From Cladopsammia gracilis (lineage: Eukaryota > Cnidaria > Anthozoa > Scleractinia > Dendrophylliidae), in NCBI GenBank assembly GCA_022457155.1, contig JAJGOT010000752.1:67501-131500 (forward strand): a DNA stretch of 64,000 nucleotides. Reading direction: 5' to 3'. A program made the translations under genes and the position numbers. The notes below the pieces were generated by a model. It searched no databases. It was not told the DNA's origin and saw only the letters and a list, made by a program, of their open reading frames with translations. This document shows, one piece after another, positions 45,231-56,923 of the stretch (within the stretch, counting starts at the first letter, position 1; every line of letters begins with the position of its first letter).

Positions 45231-45708
45231 TTTCTTCCTTGTTTTTTAAGAACAAAGTGGAGCAATCAAGGCAAAAACAATCATTGTCAAGTCTCTTATA
45301 AACCAGAACACAGTAAATGTACAGTATACGAATGAACGAGAGTTCGTGACAAACATCTAAGAAGTGAAAAAAAAAAACGCAAGTTCAAAACTAGCCAGGT
45401 CGCAGTGGTCCATATATCTAGCAGTGTTCTTATATATCAGTGATCCATATATCTTAAAGCAGTGTTCTTATTGACTCAAAGCTAGTGACATAGTCTGCAA
45501 AGTGATCCGGAGGCTGGCATTGTCGAGATGACCGTCTAGGAGGTGCGGTGTCATGAGCTGGATTGTCACTTGCTATAGGTTCTATCAGGGGGAGTGTCGC
45601 ATGCGACAGGTAGGCCCGGGGGGGTACTCAATATATCCTTGGGTGGAGAGGTGCGGCCCAGCCCCTCATATCCTGAGAAATGGAAATGGCCATGTTTGGA
45701 GTCAGGTC

Positions 45709-46930
45709 CCTGGAAGAGAGTAAACTGTATGTTGTAAAGTTCAAAAAATCATACACTTAGTTCATCAAAATGTGACCTGTTGATCTTCAGCCAACAACAG
45801 ACTGCTTATCTGCAAATTCGACCACAATACTTCCATTTACAACATGTACATGCACGTATGAGCAGTAAGTGGAATGTGCATGCCTTGTTCTCTTCCTTTG
45901 CTTGATGGAGAAACTGCTGTTGCTCAAGGAAATCTGAAGTCCATCTGATGAAAATGGCAATAGTGTCCCTGCCGCGAGGTCCTGATCATGCTTGGCGCTG
46001 CCAGGTTCAGGTGAAAACCCATATGAAGGGAATTATTGTAACTCTTTCCCTTCATGCAGTCGAGCATAGTCCAGCTGCTTGCGAGGACGAAGAGTATACT
46101 TTGAGTGCGACATCTTAAGTTTCTAAATTAACAAATTCTGATTTTTAATGCTATGTATATAGACTTAACTGACTAGTCACTAGAACGAGCAGAACATACA
46201 AATCAATGATAATCTCTGATTGTCCAACAATATATATTGCCACTGATAAATTAATAATGAACCCTAATCAGATAAAGTACAGAAAGCCAAACAACAATAC
46301 ACAATGCATGTCACGTGACAGCCGTCGAATTAAATATTTTAAGTACGGCTCAAAATAAACCCATGCTGATATTGGAGTGTTAAGTAATAAACAACTAACT
46401 ACTACATTGTAACTGAATCCAAACTGTGTGTCGGCATCAGTCTTGAATTTATCATTCCTATTTTTAGATACCCTTCATTTTAAGTAAGTCAATGGAAGTG
46501 GGAAGGAGAGGAATGGATAAAAGAAGCTGGACTCATAGGATCAGGAAGAAACATTGTAAAGGTTTGAACTTTGATATTATGCCTGCAGTACATGTACTGT
46601 TACTAGTTAACTTCAAGTTAACAAAATGCCTGTTGACCGAACTTCTAAAGTTCTGGGATACCAGTGCTAGATTTATTGATTGTTTGCACTGATTGATTAA
46701 TACTAAAATCCAGAGGGAAAGAAGGTGAATTCAGAATTGCTGTTTTAGTTAACAAACTCTATGAGCAGCCAATGCAAGTGCAAAGGTCACTGACAGGAAA
46801 TGATATCATTTGGAGTTGTTACTAAAATTATGAAGAGGTGTAAATAGAATATACATGCTGATATTGGGGCTTTTAAAGAGTCCAGCCTTTGTTTCAGCAT
46901 CTTGAATTTCTCATTTATATTTATAAAATT
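45709..46930 (+). repeat. Segmental duplication, copy 1
   Basis: GAGAGTAAACTGTATGTTGT (45717) through CTTGAATTTCTCATT (46916) is repeated in the same orientation and order at about 54335-55490, with interruptions. Copy 1 has about 500 bp (45887-46390) not obvious in copy 2; copy 2 has a TTAA element not in copy 1. Confidence 0.85.
46468..46561 (+). other. Exon-like cassette E, copy 1
   Basis: 94 bp between TTTTTAG (acceptor-like) and GGTTTG (weak donor-like), open in one frame with Arg/Lys-rich sequence (GRRGMDKRSWTHRIRKKHCK). The family is not recognised. Near-identical and diverged cassettes lie at 54632-54725 and 55495-55597. Confidence 0.45.
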
Positions 46931-47030
46931 CATTAATAATTCATAAGGAAAATACAAAATAAATGAATGTTTAATGAAGGTTTGTAAACCCCAATACAGA
47001 TCAACTGAGTTGATGAATTATTAAACAGTA

Positions 47031-47155
47031 GCATTAACTTTTGATACAGATGTCTGCTGAGCTAATTAGTATGCATTAACTTTTGATACAGATCTCTGCT
47101 GAACTAATTAGTATGCATTAACTTTTCATACAGATCTCTACCCATTGTTTCATGT
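47031..47155 (+). repeat. 42-bp tandem repeat, three units
   Basis: GCATTAACTTTTGATACAGA starts at 47031 and 47073, and a variant at 47115. Confidence 0.9.
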
Positions 47156-47162
47156 CATAAGT

Positions 47163-47228
47163 CAGATAAAATATTCGCGTCCGATCTGTATGGGTGTTTA
47201 CAATGGCTCGCCTTCGGCTCGCCATTGT

Positions 47229-47265
<37 letters not shown>

Positions 47266-47272
47266 TCACTTT
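47163..47272. mobile_element. ~110-bp hairpin MITE
   Basis: AGATAAAATATTCGCGTCCG...GTTTACAATGGC is mirrored across a short TCGCCTTCGGCTC loop by GCCATTGTAAACGCCCATAC...ATATTTTATCT. It interrupts a truncated copy of cassette E that starts again at 47275. Confidence 0.85.
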
Positions 47273-47274
47273 TA

Positions 47275-47325
47275 GATGCCCTTCATAAATTATAAAGTCA
47301 GTCAATCATACATGTAAGTGATACC
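47275..47325 (+). other. Truncated cassette E
   Basis: TTTTAG then ATGCCCTTCATAAATTATAA and GTCAGTCAATCATAC match the first ~45 bp of the cassette at 55495, then family D repeat begins. Confidence 0.5.
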
Positions 47326-47371
47326 ACATATCCCATATTCCATTAGCCCAAGTTTCCAAAAACTTAACATG

Positions 47372-48150
47372 CTTTTTATCTCGTTAATGCTCATGCGCAT
47401 TAAACGAGATTTCGGAATCACTACGAAAAAAGGGACAAAAGTTGTTAACAAATTTTTGTGGACTTTTGTCCGGGGGGTGGGGGGGGGTTGTTCTTTCTTC
47501 TGTATAGAAGCTATATTAGGGCATTGAGGATTGAGGATATGGTTGGTTAAAGCGGTTAGGATTTCAAGAAGGGCGTCACATACCGTCACTAAAATATTTG
47601 GGGAACACCCCCGGTCCTATTGTTAATTTCCCTAGGGTATTGGGATGTCAGAACTTCTCATGAACTCGTCATATTTCACATCACGTCACCACAAAGATAT
47701 TAGAGTTCTTAGTTTCGATATCTCACGTTACGTATCAATATTTCAAATTTTCAATCATTTGTCGTAAATCCATTCAAGCTGCTTTACAATGGTAAAAGTA
47801 CGTTAAATGCGTTTTCTTGGGAAACGCAGTTTGAGAATTTCACGGTGTATTTTTACGAATGGAGACGCTTTAAGAAAGTTAAATTGGACGGGAAAGTTTG
47901 TGTTTTAATATGAGCAATATGGCAAGATATGAGGAAAGCAGTAATAGTCATTTGATGAACTTTTTATTTTAAATTACCGATCACGCAAACGAAAAGGCAG
48001 TATGAGCTTTGCCTTTTGTTTATTTTGAAATAGTGTTTCATTGCTATTAATAGATTTAGGTACATGGTAGAATGTATTGACGGTGATAAAAATTGCGCTT
48101 TGATTATGCAATAGTATGCAAGGGACCTCGTGATTTTGCAGATTTAGTCT
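47372..48150 (+). repeat. Dispersed repeat family D, copy 2
   Basis: Same order as 38992-39665: ATCTCGTTAATGCTCATGCG, poly-G near 47472-47488, TTTCAAGAAGGGCGTCACAT and TTTTCTTGGGAAACGCAGTT. It carries an extra ~100 bp after 47930. Confidence 0.88.
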
Positions 48151-48530
48151 GTTTAGTTTGCTGCAATTCTCTCTACAGTTCTATTCGTATACAAGTAAAA
48201 TTTTGTTGTTCTGAATTGAATGACAAAGCAAGCATTTTAACAACCATTTTATAAGCGATCTGAGAGTATGCTGGAGAAACATTGCAAAGGAACATTGTAA
48301 ACGTAGCTGATCTGCAGAAACAGATTTCAGACTTTAAGAAAATCGTATGTACACATGTAGGTATGTAGTTTATATAAAGATTGTTTGTTTTTGTTGATAG
48401 TTGTCGCGGTTTTTGAAGGGAATTTATTAAATGGATGGCTTTGAACTGTAATGTCATGTAATCATTTGATAATTTTTTTTTTCTCTTAGTGATCACGCGA
48501 ACGTCTAAGTTATCTAAAGTTTGTTTAGGA

Positions 48531-49826
48531 TACGCTGCACTGATCTGAGGTCCATAAAAAGTCCATTGACCACCACATATCGTATAATCACATCATTTCA
48601 TGTTTATTAAACTAGCAATTATTCGATCTGAAACAGAGCAATACAATTTATCATTATGCAACATGCTTATAATTTCTCATACAATGATTTGCTGAAAATT
48701 AGATCAATTCGAAACTCTAATCTCACAATCATGATTTTACTTACTTCTGTGCCAGGTCGTAGCTTGAAACTGGTTAGCCTGCAAGCGCGTAGGAAAGTGA
48801 TTGAAACTCTTTTGGAGTAGCGGGATTCTATGGCATGCTTAAAGTCCGCTCTAAAAATCGCGAATTTCGGCATCTTCGGTTTCTCCATCTTGAAGCCACT
48901 TGCAGCACTATTATCATTGTCACCGGAACTTGTGGTCTGGATTACAGCATTATTGATCAAATGATTTTGGGGCTCTTGAGAAATAACAACAGAACCTGCG
49001 TTTTGGGCATTATTTTCAGTTTGTTCAACAGGGTAAATTGTTGCCTTTTCAGGCACCTTTGCATTCTGAACATCGTTGATAATTTCAGCGGGATTAGTGA
49101 AACCGTCATCAGGCGTTCCTTTGTCCTCTGATGATTGCATACTTGAAATTCCACCAACACTAGGTTCTGGTCCCGTGCAACTTGTATTTTGCCCTTTGAA
49201 ACGGGTTTCCAGTGGCCCTTTCCCTTTAGTAACTAAGTTCTCTAGGTATATCTTTGCTTGAATTTCCATTCCCATAAAAATTTCCTGATGTTCTGCCATC
49301 TAAGATTCCTCAACTTCAAACACCTCTTCTCGTGTTTCACTACAAGATCATCGAACGCATTTTGGAGTCGATTTTATGCGTCCCTTACCTCTGGTCCTGG
49401 CCTCTTAATTTCAATCTGCTTAGACAATGAATTCTTACATCTTGTGAGGGTTCCCTTTGCAGTCCTCCTGTCCAGCTTTGTGCTTTTAAGTGCGATGTCC
49501 GCCATGTGTCCGTCTCTCCCCGCGGCGCTCAAATCCTCAGCAATTATTGTCTGTTTTTCAACCCAAGAAATCGAATGAAATATTTCACGTAGTTATGCGC
49601 TGCACTGATCTGATGTCCATAAAAAGTCCATTGACCACCACATATCGTATAATCACATCTTATCATGTTTATTAAACTAGTAATTATTCGATCTGAAACA
49701 GAGCAATATACTTTATCGTTACGCAACATGCTTATAATTTCTCATACAATGATCAATTCAAAACTCTAATCTCACAATCATGATTTTAGTTTCTTCTGTG
49801 GCGGGTCGTAGCTTCAAACTGGTGAA
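48531..49826 (-). mobile_element. BEL/Pao-like LTR retrotransposon remnant, internally deleted
   Basis: Direct repeats of about 235 bp at 48531-48770 and 49599-49826 (both with TCCATAAAAAGTCCATTGAC and TTATTCGATCTGAAACAGAG) flank a minus-strand gag, which is the layout of an LTR element with the 5' LTR on the right. Gag is joined directly to the left repeat, so the protease, RT, RNase H and integrase genes are deleted. Repeat boundaries are approximate because clean TG...CA ends were not resolved. Confidence 0.75.
48785..49505 (-). pseudogene. BEL/Pao-type Gag fragment
   Basis: Reading begins at ATGGCGGACATCGC (minus strand near 49505) with LDRRTAKGTLTRCKNSL and VRDA, meets a TAA and a frameshift near 49375-49290, and continues from 49299 in the 210-codon frame. 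It passes a Ser/Thr/Asn-rich linker and reaches KPKMPKFAIFRADFKHAIES, resembling the conserved start of the DUF1759-type domain of BEL/Pao Gag. The domain is cut at about 48785, where LTR sequence begins; the last ~40 residues of the frame are LTR-derived. Gag would form the particle shell; this copy cannot. Confidence 0.75.
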
Positions 49827-49829
49827 CTT

Positions 49830-51645
49830 TAAAATACTGAAATGCTGGTCAGCTTAACACTGGTTAGCAAAATGTGACTTCTCGAAATTGAACTACATGT
49901 ACTTAACTGATACCCGACCACATGTAAAAACAGCATAGAGTCTAGCAGTGTCAAAATGTCAATCAATGTCCTTAATCACTAAGCGAATGCTAATCACGAG
50001 GTTTATATTGTCACACTATCCTATTTTCAACAAAACAATCCATTGCCTTAGTAATTAATTTTATTAAACTGCTAGTATTGTTTGTTGCCTTGGTTGCGCT
50101 CTGTTTGCTGGGAATAGAGAGATTCCCTTGAATGATGGACGTAGCACAGTACTCAGTTGGATGTTCTAGGCCAAAGAGGACGAAATGAACCATCCGCGCC
50201 TTGATATAGTGTGACTAGTAAGGGTATCTCCTTACGACCACCTGACCGGAAGCCGCAGAACAGATTCACTGCTACAGTGCATAAAATCATTTATTTGTTA
50301 ATAAATATCCTTTGTTTTTGTTGACAAATTTGTCGCATAAAGACAGAAAAGTCAGAAAAATATAGCACTGCAACAGCTTGAGACTTAGTAGACTGCAAGT
50401 AGTCCCTCCTTTTCCCTCAGGGATAGTAGAATGAGCGAAACGCGAGAACACGTGAAAATCATCCCACGCGAGAAACGGCAAAAGATAGTGAGAATTGATT
50501 TTCAGTGTCTGCCTGGCTTTGACAGCTCTGATGTCTTTCATAAGGGGCTGACCATTTGACTTTTGAGGGGCGGGGGGGAGGGGGGTGGGTGATTTCAGAA
50601 AAAATATCCTGCAGACTCATTTTGAGGGGAAAAAAAATCTTGCAAGGAAATACCTTGGGGAAAAAAATTCCTACACTGATCTCTAGCAAGAAAAAAATAT
50701 CCAACCAAGGTCTTTCCATGCCAATGCATTGAAATTTGTTTGGCACCTTATATACACTTTGTAAATCAAAGTATAGTCAAATGACTAACATTTTACCGCA
50801 TTTTGCACATGGCACCCCTATGAAAACAAAAATTCAGTGGCTTTTTCTAACATTTTCATGGCAGCGGTTGAGACCGAAATTTTAAGGGCGACCGCGGAGC
50901 TGTGGGGCTGGGTGGGCTATAGCCCCACCAATAATTTTGCCGGGATTTTTTTCTTTTTTGCATTTCGAAAAGTACTTCTAATCTTTGTGTTAAAAGCAAA
51001 CCCAAAGTGTTTTTTTGGTTCGCTCAACAACATTTACAATGACCACAACAATGCTGACTATGACACAACTGTCTTAAGTAAACAGTTACATGTATAACGC
51101 AACTATTGTTTCATAACACTGATAAAATGGGACAACAGGAAATTCGCCTAATGATTAATGGCTACTGCATCCATTATGCATTTACTGACGCTGACCTCCT
51201 TCATATAGCCAACTAACTGGACTAGCATATCATGAACCCGAAATAGGTCCAACGTGAAAACTTTAAGACATTTCTTTTTTCTTGATAAGTTGTTCTGTTT
51301 GGTGAAATCCACTTTAAATGGTAAAAGAACATAAATTAAGGACTGGCTTTAATATTAAGCTTTTGTCACTTTGAATGAACGCCATACCGTATTATAATTA
51401 TGTTTTAAAAGTACGTTTTTGTGCAAAAAAAAAAAAAACTAACATTGGTGATAAAAATTTGACAAAATTTTCTTAGGATTGATAGAAATAAACGCGTTTC
51501 CGGTGATTCCAGAAGCTCTAAATTTTAAAAATTCCCGGTAAAGCATGCCCCCGGACCTCCTAGATAAGCTCGTGCGTTCGGCGCTCGTTAAGCTCATTCT
51601 ATGCATGAGCTAGCCCCACCAATACAAAATATGCTACACGGTCCC
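49830..51645. other. No gene; G-rich/A-rich repeat at 50545-50705
   Basis: The repeat at 50545-50705 (GGGGCTGACCATTTGAC start, GGGTGGGTGATTT, then AAAAAA-spaced phrases) is echoed by 52390-52530 (AAAAAA-spaced phrases ending AATCACCCAACC), probably two inverted-type members of a dispersed family. The rest is unassigned; a poly-A run lies at 51426. Confidence 0.4.
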
Positions 51646-51649
51646 TGAA

Positions 51650-52040
51650 TTAAGATATATCGATGACGTGTTCCCTTTATGGAACACCAGCATAGAGGAA
51701 ATAAATGGGTTCATTGAACAGGCTAACTAACAGATATCACCAAAACCATTACATTTACGACTGAAATCTTAGAGAAAGAAATTTAACTATTTTCTTGGAT
51801 ACATGCGTCGACAATGGTGATAGATTTAAAGAAACGTCTATCCTCTACGTACGCAAAATAACGTTTGAAGAGAATATAAGAAAATTGAAATCACGCCTAC
51901 ATTTGAGAGGGTATCCATTTTTATACTCTGGTTCATAAAGTCCTCTCAGAAATGAAATTCGAAGAGAGAAAGTCGGCCCTTCGACAGAAGGAAAAAGGAT
52001 CACATTGGCGAACAGCGGGAGTCATGCAGGCCTGTCACTA
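51650..52040 (+). pseudogene. Penelope-like reverse transcriptase fragment
   Basis: Frames give RYIDDVFSLW at the start (the catalytic Y-x-D-D of Penelope-like RT), then TFTTEI, FLDTCVDNG and, after a frameshift, RLHLRGYP and SEMKFEERKSALRQKEKG. The order and spacing match the RT palm-to-thumb region of Penelope-like elements. Stops and shifts abound, and neither the GIY-YIG endonuclease nor the N-terminal RT half is present. It is the only Penelope coding sequence in a window with two Penelope-like terminal structures. Confidence 0.8.
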
Positions 52041-52837
52041 CTTTGTAACCTATTAAAAAAAATGCACCAATCGCTCAGGGAAATAACCATCTAAACATAC
52101 AGCAAGGGGGATGGGTTCTCCATACAGTGTACATTTATGCCAAATGTCAAAAAGTTAACCTTAAATGACATATAGAAAATGGAGAAAGTTTAAGGGCATT
52201 TATTAAAGGTCAGTATTGGTACATTTATAATCTTGGTATTAAAAGCCAAAGAACAAAAATTCTAATAATGTTAATTTCAATGGCATTTTACGCAGAGCAG
52301 TCCGACATTTAAGTGTTAAATGTGGTTTTCCTATAGGCAAGCAGTTATGTTAAACTTATGTCCACACATCCTTGATTTTGAAGAAAAAATTGTATTAAAA
52401 AAAATCTTGCATGGCTATAACGCTGAAAAAAAAAAATTCGACACCGTTGCATGTAAGGAAAAAAAATCCACCGCCAAAAGTTTGGAGAAAAAAAATTCTT
52501 ACCAAAAGCTAATCACCCAACCTACTTGTGATACGGGAAGAGTTACTTATTGACCCTTATTTGGCCATATAAGATCACTAGAATTCAGAACACGATGAAT
52601 GACTTTGAAATAAATGAGCGCCAAAAATTAGACTTGCCACAAGTAGACTGTGAAGCCCATGAGAGTGCGACGAAGTTGCGGAAAGCGAGCGACGAAGTCG
52701 CAAGTCGACTTGTTTCGTCTGCACGATATCGAATTTAATTTGGATATTGTTGCCGCGAAAATGTAAGTGTGACCTAATGGTTCATGCATCCGGCTGGTAA
52801 AATAAACAGTTCTTAAATGCGGCTCAAATAACTAGAT

Positions 52838-53010
52838 ACAATGAATTGTTATAAAAGGCGACAGCCCACAAATCCTGCTCGTCGCTAAAAGCATTTTAGC
52901 CTAGCTTTAAGAATAAGTCTACCCCAAGAACGATCCTGAGGGATTTTTTTTCTTTCACATCAAAATAAAGATATAACAGGCCTTTTGTTCTAAATGTTGT
53001 CGTATAAACA
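52838..53010 (+). repeat. Dispersed repeat family R, partial copy 3
   Basis: TTATAAAAGGCGACAG, CCTGCTCGTCGCTAAAAGCA and CATCAAAATAAAGATA correspond to the other family R copies (28741-29055; inverse of 35680-35880). Confidence 0.75.
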
Positions 53011-53826
53011 GGTCGGTTAAAAATGGCACGCTGCAGGCGAGAAAAGTCCGTTCTCCGCCCGACCACCGAAACCGAAAAACGGACTTTGAGAAAGTCTAGC
53101 CAAAAATCAAAGGTCACCGATATGTATGTATACCAGGAGTCTAGGGTCTACTCAACTGCACGTCCAAGAGAGAGGAAGAGACGGGCCGCTTTTACCAAGG
53201 CCTCTTAAGCCGAAATGTTTTAAAAAAGCTTGCATTTTCAATTGGCCATGATAGGAAACGAAACCTAAACACTAGCTCTATTCCTACAAGAGACACCATT
53301 CGGCCCGAAGGTACACAATTTTTGAGTCAACGGAAAAAGCGACAAAATATTTTCATTTGCCTTTTTTGCAATAGTCTACCTTAGTGAAGTGTTTAGAGAC
53401 AAACATTCTTTTGCTGAAGTTATTGACATGCACAAAGTTCTTGTTTTGTCTCATACTTTACATTCACATAATTATACACTGCACATATAAATTGGCTGTT
53501 TAAAAACATTGCCAGTAAATCAATTTTAATCCCAAATGAAAATTGTTGCAATATATTTTAGTTCTGTTTAAATATCAATAAATAAAGATAGTAAATATTT
53601 GAACCTTCAATTGGTACATCTTTCCCAAATTTCGATTGATAAGAAAATCGCCATTGTAATGCCATACAAGTCATTGCTACTAAAATACTGTGAATACAAA
53701 AAATAGAAAACTTAACTAAGTAAACGGGCTATCTAGTCAAGATGGATTGAATACAAGTAGTTTTGCCACTCCAATCCCTCCTCACAAATTTTTCCCCGTT
53801 GCAACCAAATTCGCCTCCTCATTCGC
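53011..53826. other. No gene recognised
   Basis: A 61-codon basic plus-strand frame at 53023-53208 has no recognisable domain. The rest is AT-rich and empty. Confidence 0.35.
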
Positions 53827-54192
53827 TTAATATAAGTTGAAGTTTCCCCTCAGTAAAATGAAGACTATTTTGAACAAATGCGCTAGATTAACATGAAAAT
53901 TATTTACATTCACACTCGTGATTCTTTTGTTGCTCATGACTTTTATCTTGGTGGCTCCTAAAAGAGCCCTTGAGTCCTCTATAACTGCAATGTCTAACTC
54001 TACGGTTAGATCTACAGGTATTTTCAATCTTTCAACTTCAATAGACCATTTAGCAGCTTTACACGTATAACCTATCACGTCTTTACTACATTTACCCATC
54101 AAAGGCACCCAACATTTCCAATTCTTGTTGTTTTTTATTAACCTTACTTTCTCTCGCATTAACGAGATGGCTTTAAGAGCCCTTTGATTCAC
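53827..54192 (-). other. Unrecognised 121-codon open frame
   Basis: The frame encodes a mixed hydrophilic/hydrophobic protein (KNWKCWVPLMGKCSKDVIGY early; VDLTVELDIAVIEDSRALLG mid; hydrophobic C-terminus). The composition looks protein-like rather than random, and the frame has several Cys/Trp residues, but no family is recognised and no splice context is clear. Confidence 0.3.
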
Positions 54193-54631
54193 CTATAACA
54201 TTTATACTGTACTGTAATGTTTAGCATGTCACAGCATGGGGTGGTGGAGTCCTAATACAGCATCCATCCAGTGTTTCAAATGGGATTCATTGATATAGTC
54301 AGTGAAGGGAAATGGTCATGTTTGGAGTGGTCCCTGAAAGAGAGTAAACTGTATGTTGTAAAGTTCAAAAAATCACAACACTTAGTTCATTGAAATGTGA
54401 CCTGTTGATCTTCAGCCGATAACAGGTTGCTTATCTACAAATTCGACCACAATACCTCCCGTTTACAACATGTACATGTGCATAAGAGCATTAAGTAGAA
54501 TGTGCATGCTGATATTGGAGCTTGAAGAATAAAGTGTTAAAATAAGTAATACACAACTAACTGTACTACATTGTATCTGAATCCAGGCTGTGTGTCAGCA
54601 TCAGTCTTGAATTTATCATTCCTATTTTTAG

Positions 54632-54725
54632 ATACCCTTCATATACAGTCAGTCAATGGAAGTGGGAAGGAGAGGAATGGATAAAAGAAGCTGGACTCGT
54701 AGGATCAGGAAGAAACATTGTAAAG
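54632..54725 (+). other. Exon-like cassette E, copy 2
   Basis: Same length (94 bp), acceptor-like TTTTTAG and weak GGTTTG donor as copy 1; open in the same frame. Confidence 0.45.
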
Positions 54726-54860
54726 GTTTGAACTTTGATATTATACCTGCAGTACATGTACTGTTACTAGTTAACTTCAAGTTAACAAAATGCCTGCTGA
54801 CCGAACTTCTAAAGTTTTGGGATACCAGTGCTAGATTTATTGATTGTTTGCACTGATTGA

Positions 54861-55287
54861 TTAAGTAATGCTCCACATAAGAACAAAAGCAAACTTTATT
54901 GTTCTGTGGCATTGGCTCTTTCCCACATCGAATATCTTCGGTTTCAAAGAAAATCTATAAAAATAAAGAAAATCCATTTTTGTCAAATTATTTTTAGGAA
55001 ATGTTTGTGCTTAATGAATCAGAATTGCAGAAGACAATTATAGCTAATAATTTTGCTTTTTTGATGAAGTTCCCCAAATACAATATCTTAAAACTTGCAT
55101 GTTCTGCGATTGGGTCTCAAATTACTTGAAACCTTACAGAAATGAGACAAAATGCACCTTGAACCCTAACGTTTTAGCAGTTTTTGAGTCTAGGCCAATG
55201 AGATCACCGGTTGTAACAATGAAAAAAGTTGACATTCCATCGGGCATAGCCATTGGCGCTATCCTTCTTATGCAGATCATTACTTAA
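54861..55287. mobile_element. TTAA-flanked MITE inside duplication copy 2
   Basis: TTAA at 54861-54864 and 55284-55287 flank GTAATGCTCCACATAAGA and its imperfect mirror TCTTATGCAGATCATTAC. Copy 1 of the duplication shows GATTGATTAATAC at the same point, i.e. the empty site with a single TTAA. Confidence 0.85.
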
Positions 55288-55494
55288 TACTTAAATTCAG
55301 AATTGCTGTTTTAGTTAACAAACTGGGATATGAGCAGCCAACACGTGCGAAGGTCACTGAAAGGAAATAATTACATTTGGAGTAGCTACTAAAATTATGA
55401 AGAGGTGTAAATAGAATATGCATGCTGATATTGGTGCTTTTAAAGAGTCTAGCCTTTGTTTCAGCATCTTGAATTTATCATTTTATAGTTTTAG

Positions 55495-55597
55495 ATGTCC
55501 TTCATATCAAGTCAGTCAATCATACTTGTAAGTGGAAAAAAGAGAAATGGATCAAAGAAAAGCTGGACTTGCAGGATCAGGAGGAAACACTCTAAAG
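55495..55597 (+). other. Exon-like cassette E, diverged copy 3
   Basis: 103 bp between TTTTAG and GGTAAC; open in the same frame as copies 1 and 2 (KKRNGSKKSWTCRIRRKHSK). It is 9 bp (three codons) longer, and substitutions keep the frame open. This is the only copy with a consensus-like GTAAC donor. Confidence 0.5.
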
Positions 55598-55599
55598 GT

Positions 55600-56920
55600 A
55601 ACAACTTAAATATTGTGCAGAACATTCAAAGTATCAACTTAGAGAGAAGGCATTTTAAGAGTCTGTATCTGTAAAAGCGGTCCGGTCGCTTCAGAGTCGC
55701 AAAATAGAATCACTTGATTTTTTGTGTGGAGAAAGTACATCATACCAAAGTATCAAAACCACAATTATTTTGTCTCTTACTTTTTATTTGTTTCTGTCAG
55801 GTCAAAACATAAATTCTTTCAATGATCAGTCACAAATGACTGAAATCTGATACGATTTTTAGTAATTTTTGAGCCAATGACGCACGACAAAGAAGGTATT
55901 TATTGCTAAAAATTTTACATAGCAATCTAGATATTCTACTATACTGTGTGTTGTACAAGTTTGAAAAAATTTGAAACTAAATTGTCTTGGTACTATAACG
56001 AAATGTATCCCCTTTTGAGCATCTGAGCGTCGCAACCAAAAAAGTTGTCATTTTGCAAACCTATTTTCTCAGCTGGCAGATGAAATTAGACAATGGCGAT
56101 AGTACCACTGAAAAGCAGAATTGTTGTTCTCTAAGAATATGACATTAAATGTTGTCTATAACTACTTGTCATGCAATAAAAGAGTAGTCAATCTTCTCTA
56201 TTTTGGGTAATTTAAAGCCGAGCTGTATGTTGCCACAGGACAACCAGGAATTTATAACAATGTTTATAAACCTGTAACCTAGCCAAAAACCTTCTTAAAC
56301 ACACGGCACTTATGTCAAAGAACATGATGCAATACTCAAATAGTGCTAAAAATGATTTATTTGAGAATTTGGAGCCATAAACGATCACACTTTGAGTTTT
56401 AGTACAGGTAAGTGACATACGCTATTGCTTCCATGATCATAATTAATCAGCTGAATTTGTACTTCATCTAAGGCCTTGCAATGTTATGAGTATGGCATTT
56501 TATTTCCTTCTTAAGCTTTGCTTGTTGCTGCAACAACTATTTTTGTCAAAAGATTCTGAGATTTTATCAGTACTCACGAGTTGAGTTAATTGCTGAACGG
56601 TCAGTTTGTCACTGTTTACAACGTGCATGAAGTGTACGATAGAAAACAAATTATCTTTTAACCGACGTTTTAGAAAAGGAAAAGAAGACTTCGAAAAACT
56701 TTAATAACAGAAAACTCCAATGCGTTTAATTTCAGAAATAGCTGTGCGCTTGTTTTCATCTCAGTTTGATTATCGTAATTCAATTTGTACTTTAGAATTT
56801 AACTCCACTCGACCGTGAAATCTAATTAAACAAGGTTTGAACAGGGTAGGGAAAATAAAACATAACACAGAATTGCCGGCAAGTCTCTACATTCTAAATC
56901 CCATGTAATTAATTTGTGTT
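55600..56920. other. No gene recognised
   Basis: AT-rich sequence, likely intergenic or 5' flank of the gene starting at 56924. Confidence 0.4.
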
Positions 56921-56923
56921 ACA

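Larger units (their letters stand above)
54330..55520 (+). repeat. Segmental duplication, copy 2
   Basis: Second copy of 45709-46930. The two 66-codon frames (46492-46692 and 54656-54856) differ at only about four bases, so the duplication is recent. Copy 2 is interrupted by the TTAA element at 54861-55287. Confidence 0.85.

Noticed and set aside
46492..46692. Conserved 66-codon gene duplicated at 54656-54856
   Set aside because: The two copies are nearly identical at DNA level, so frame conservation is uninformative; only the shorter cassette shared with 55495 is considered.
47031..47155. CRISPR-like array
   Set aside because: Three head-to-tail 42-bp units with no spacers; a plain tandem repeat in a eukaryotic context.
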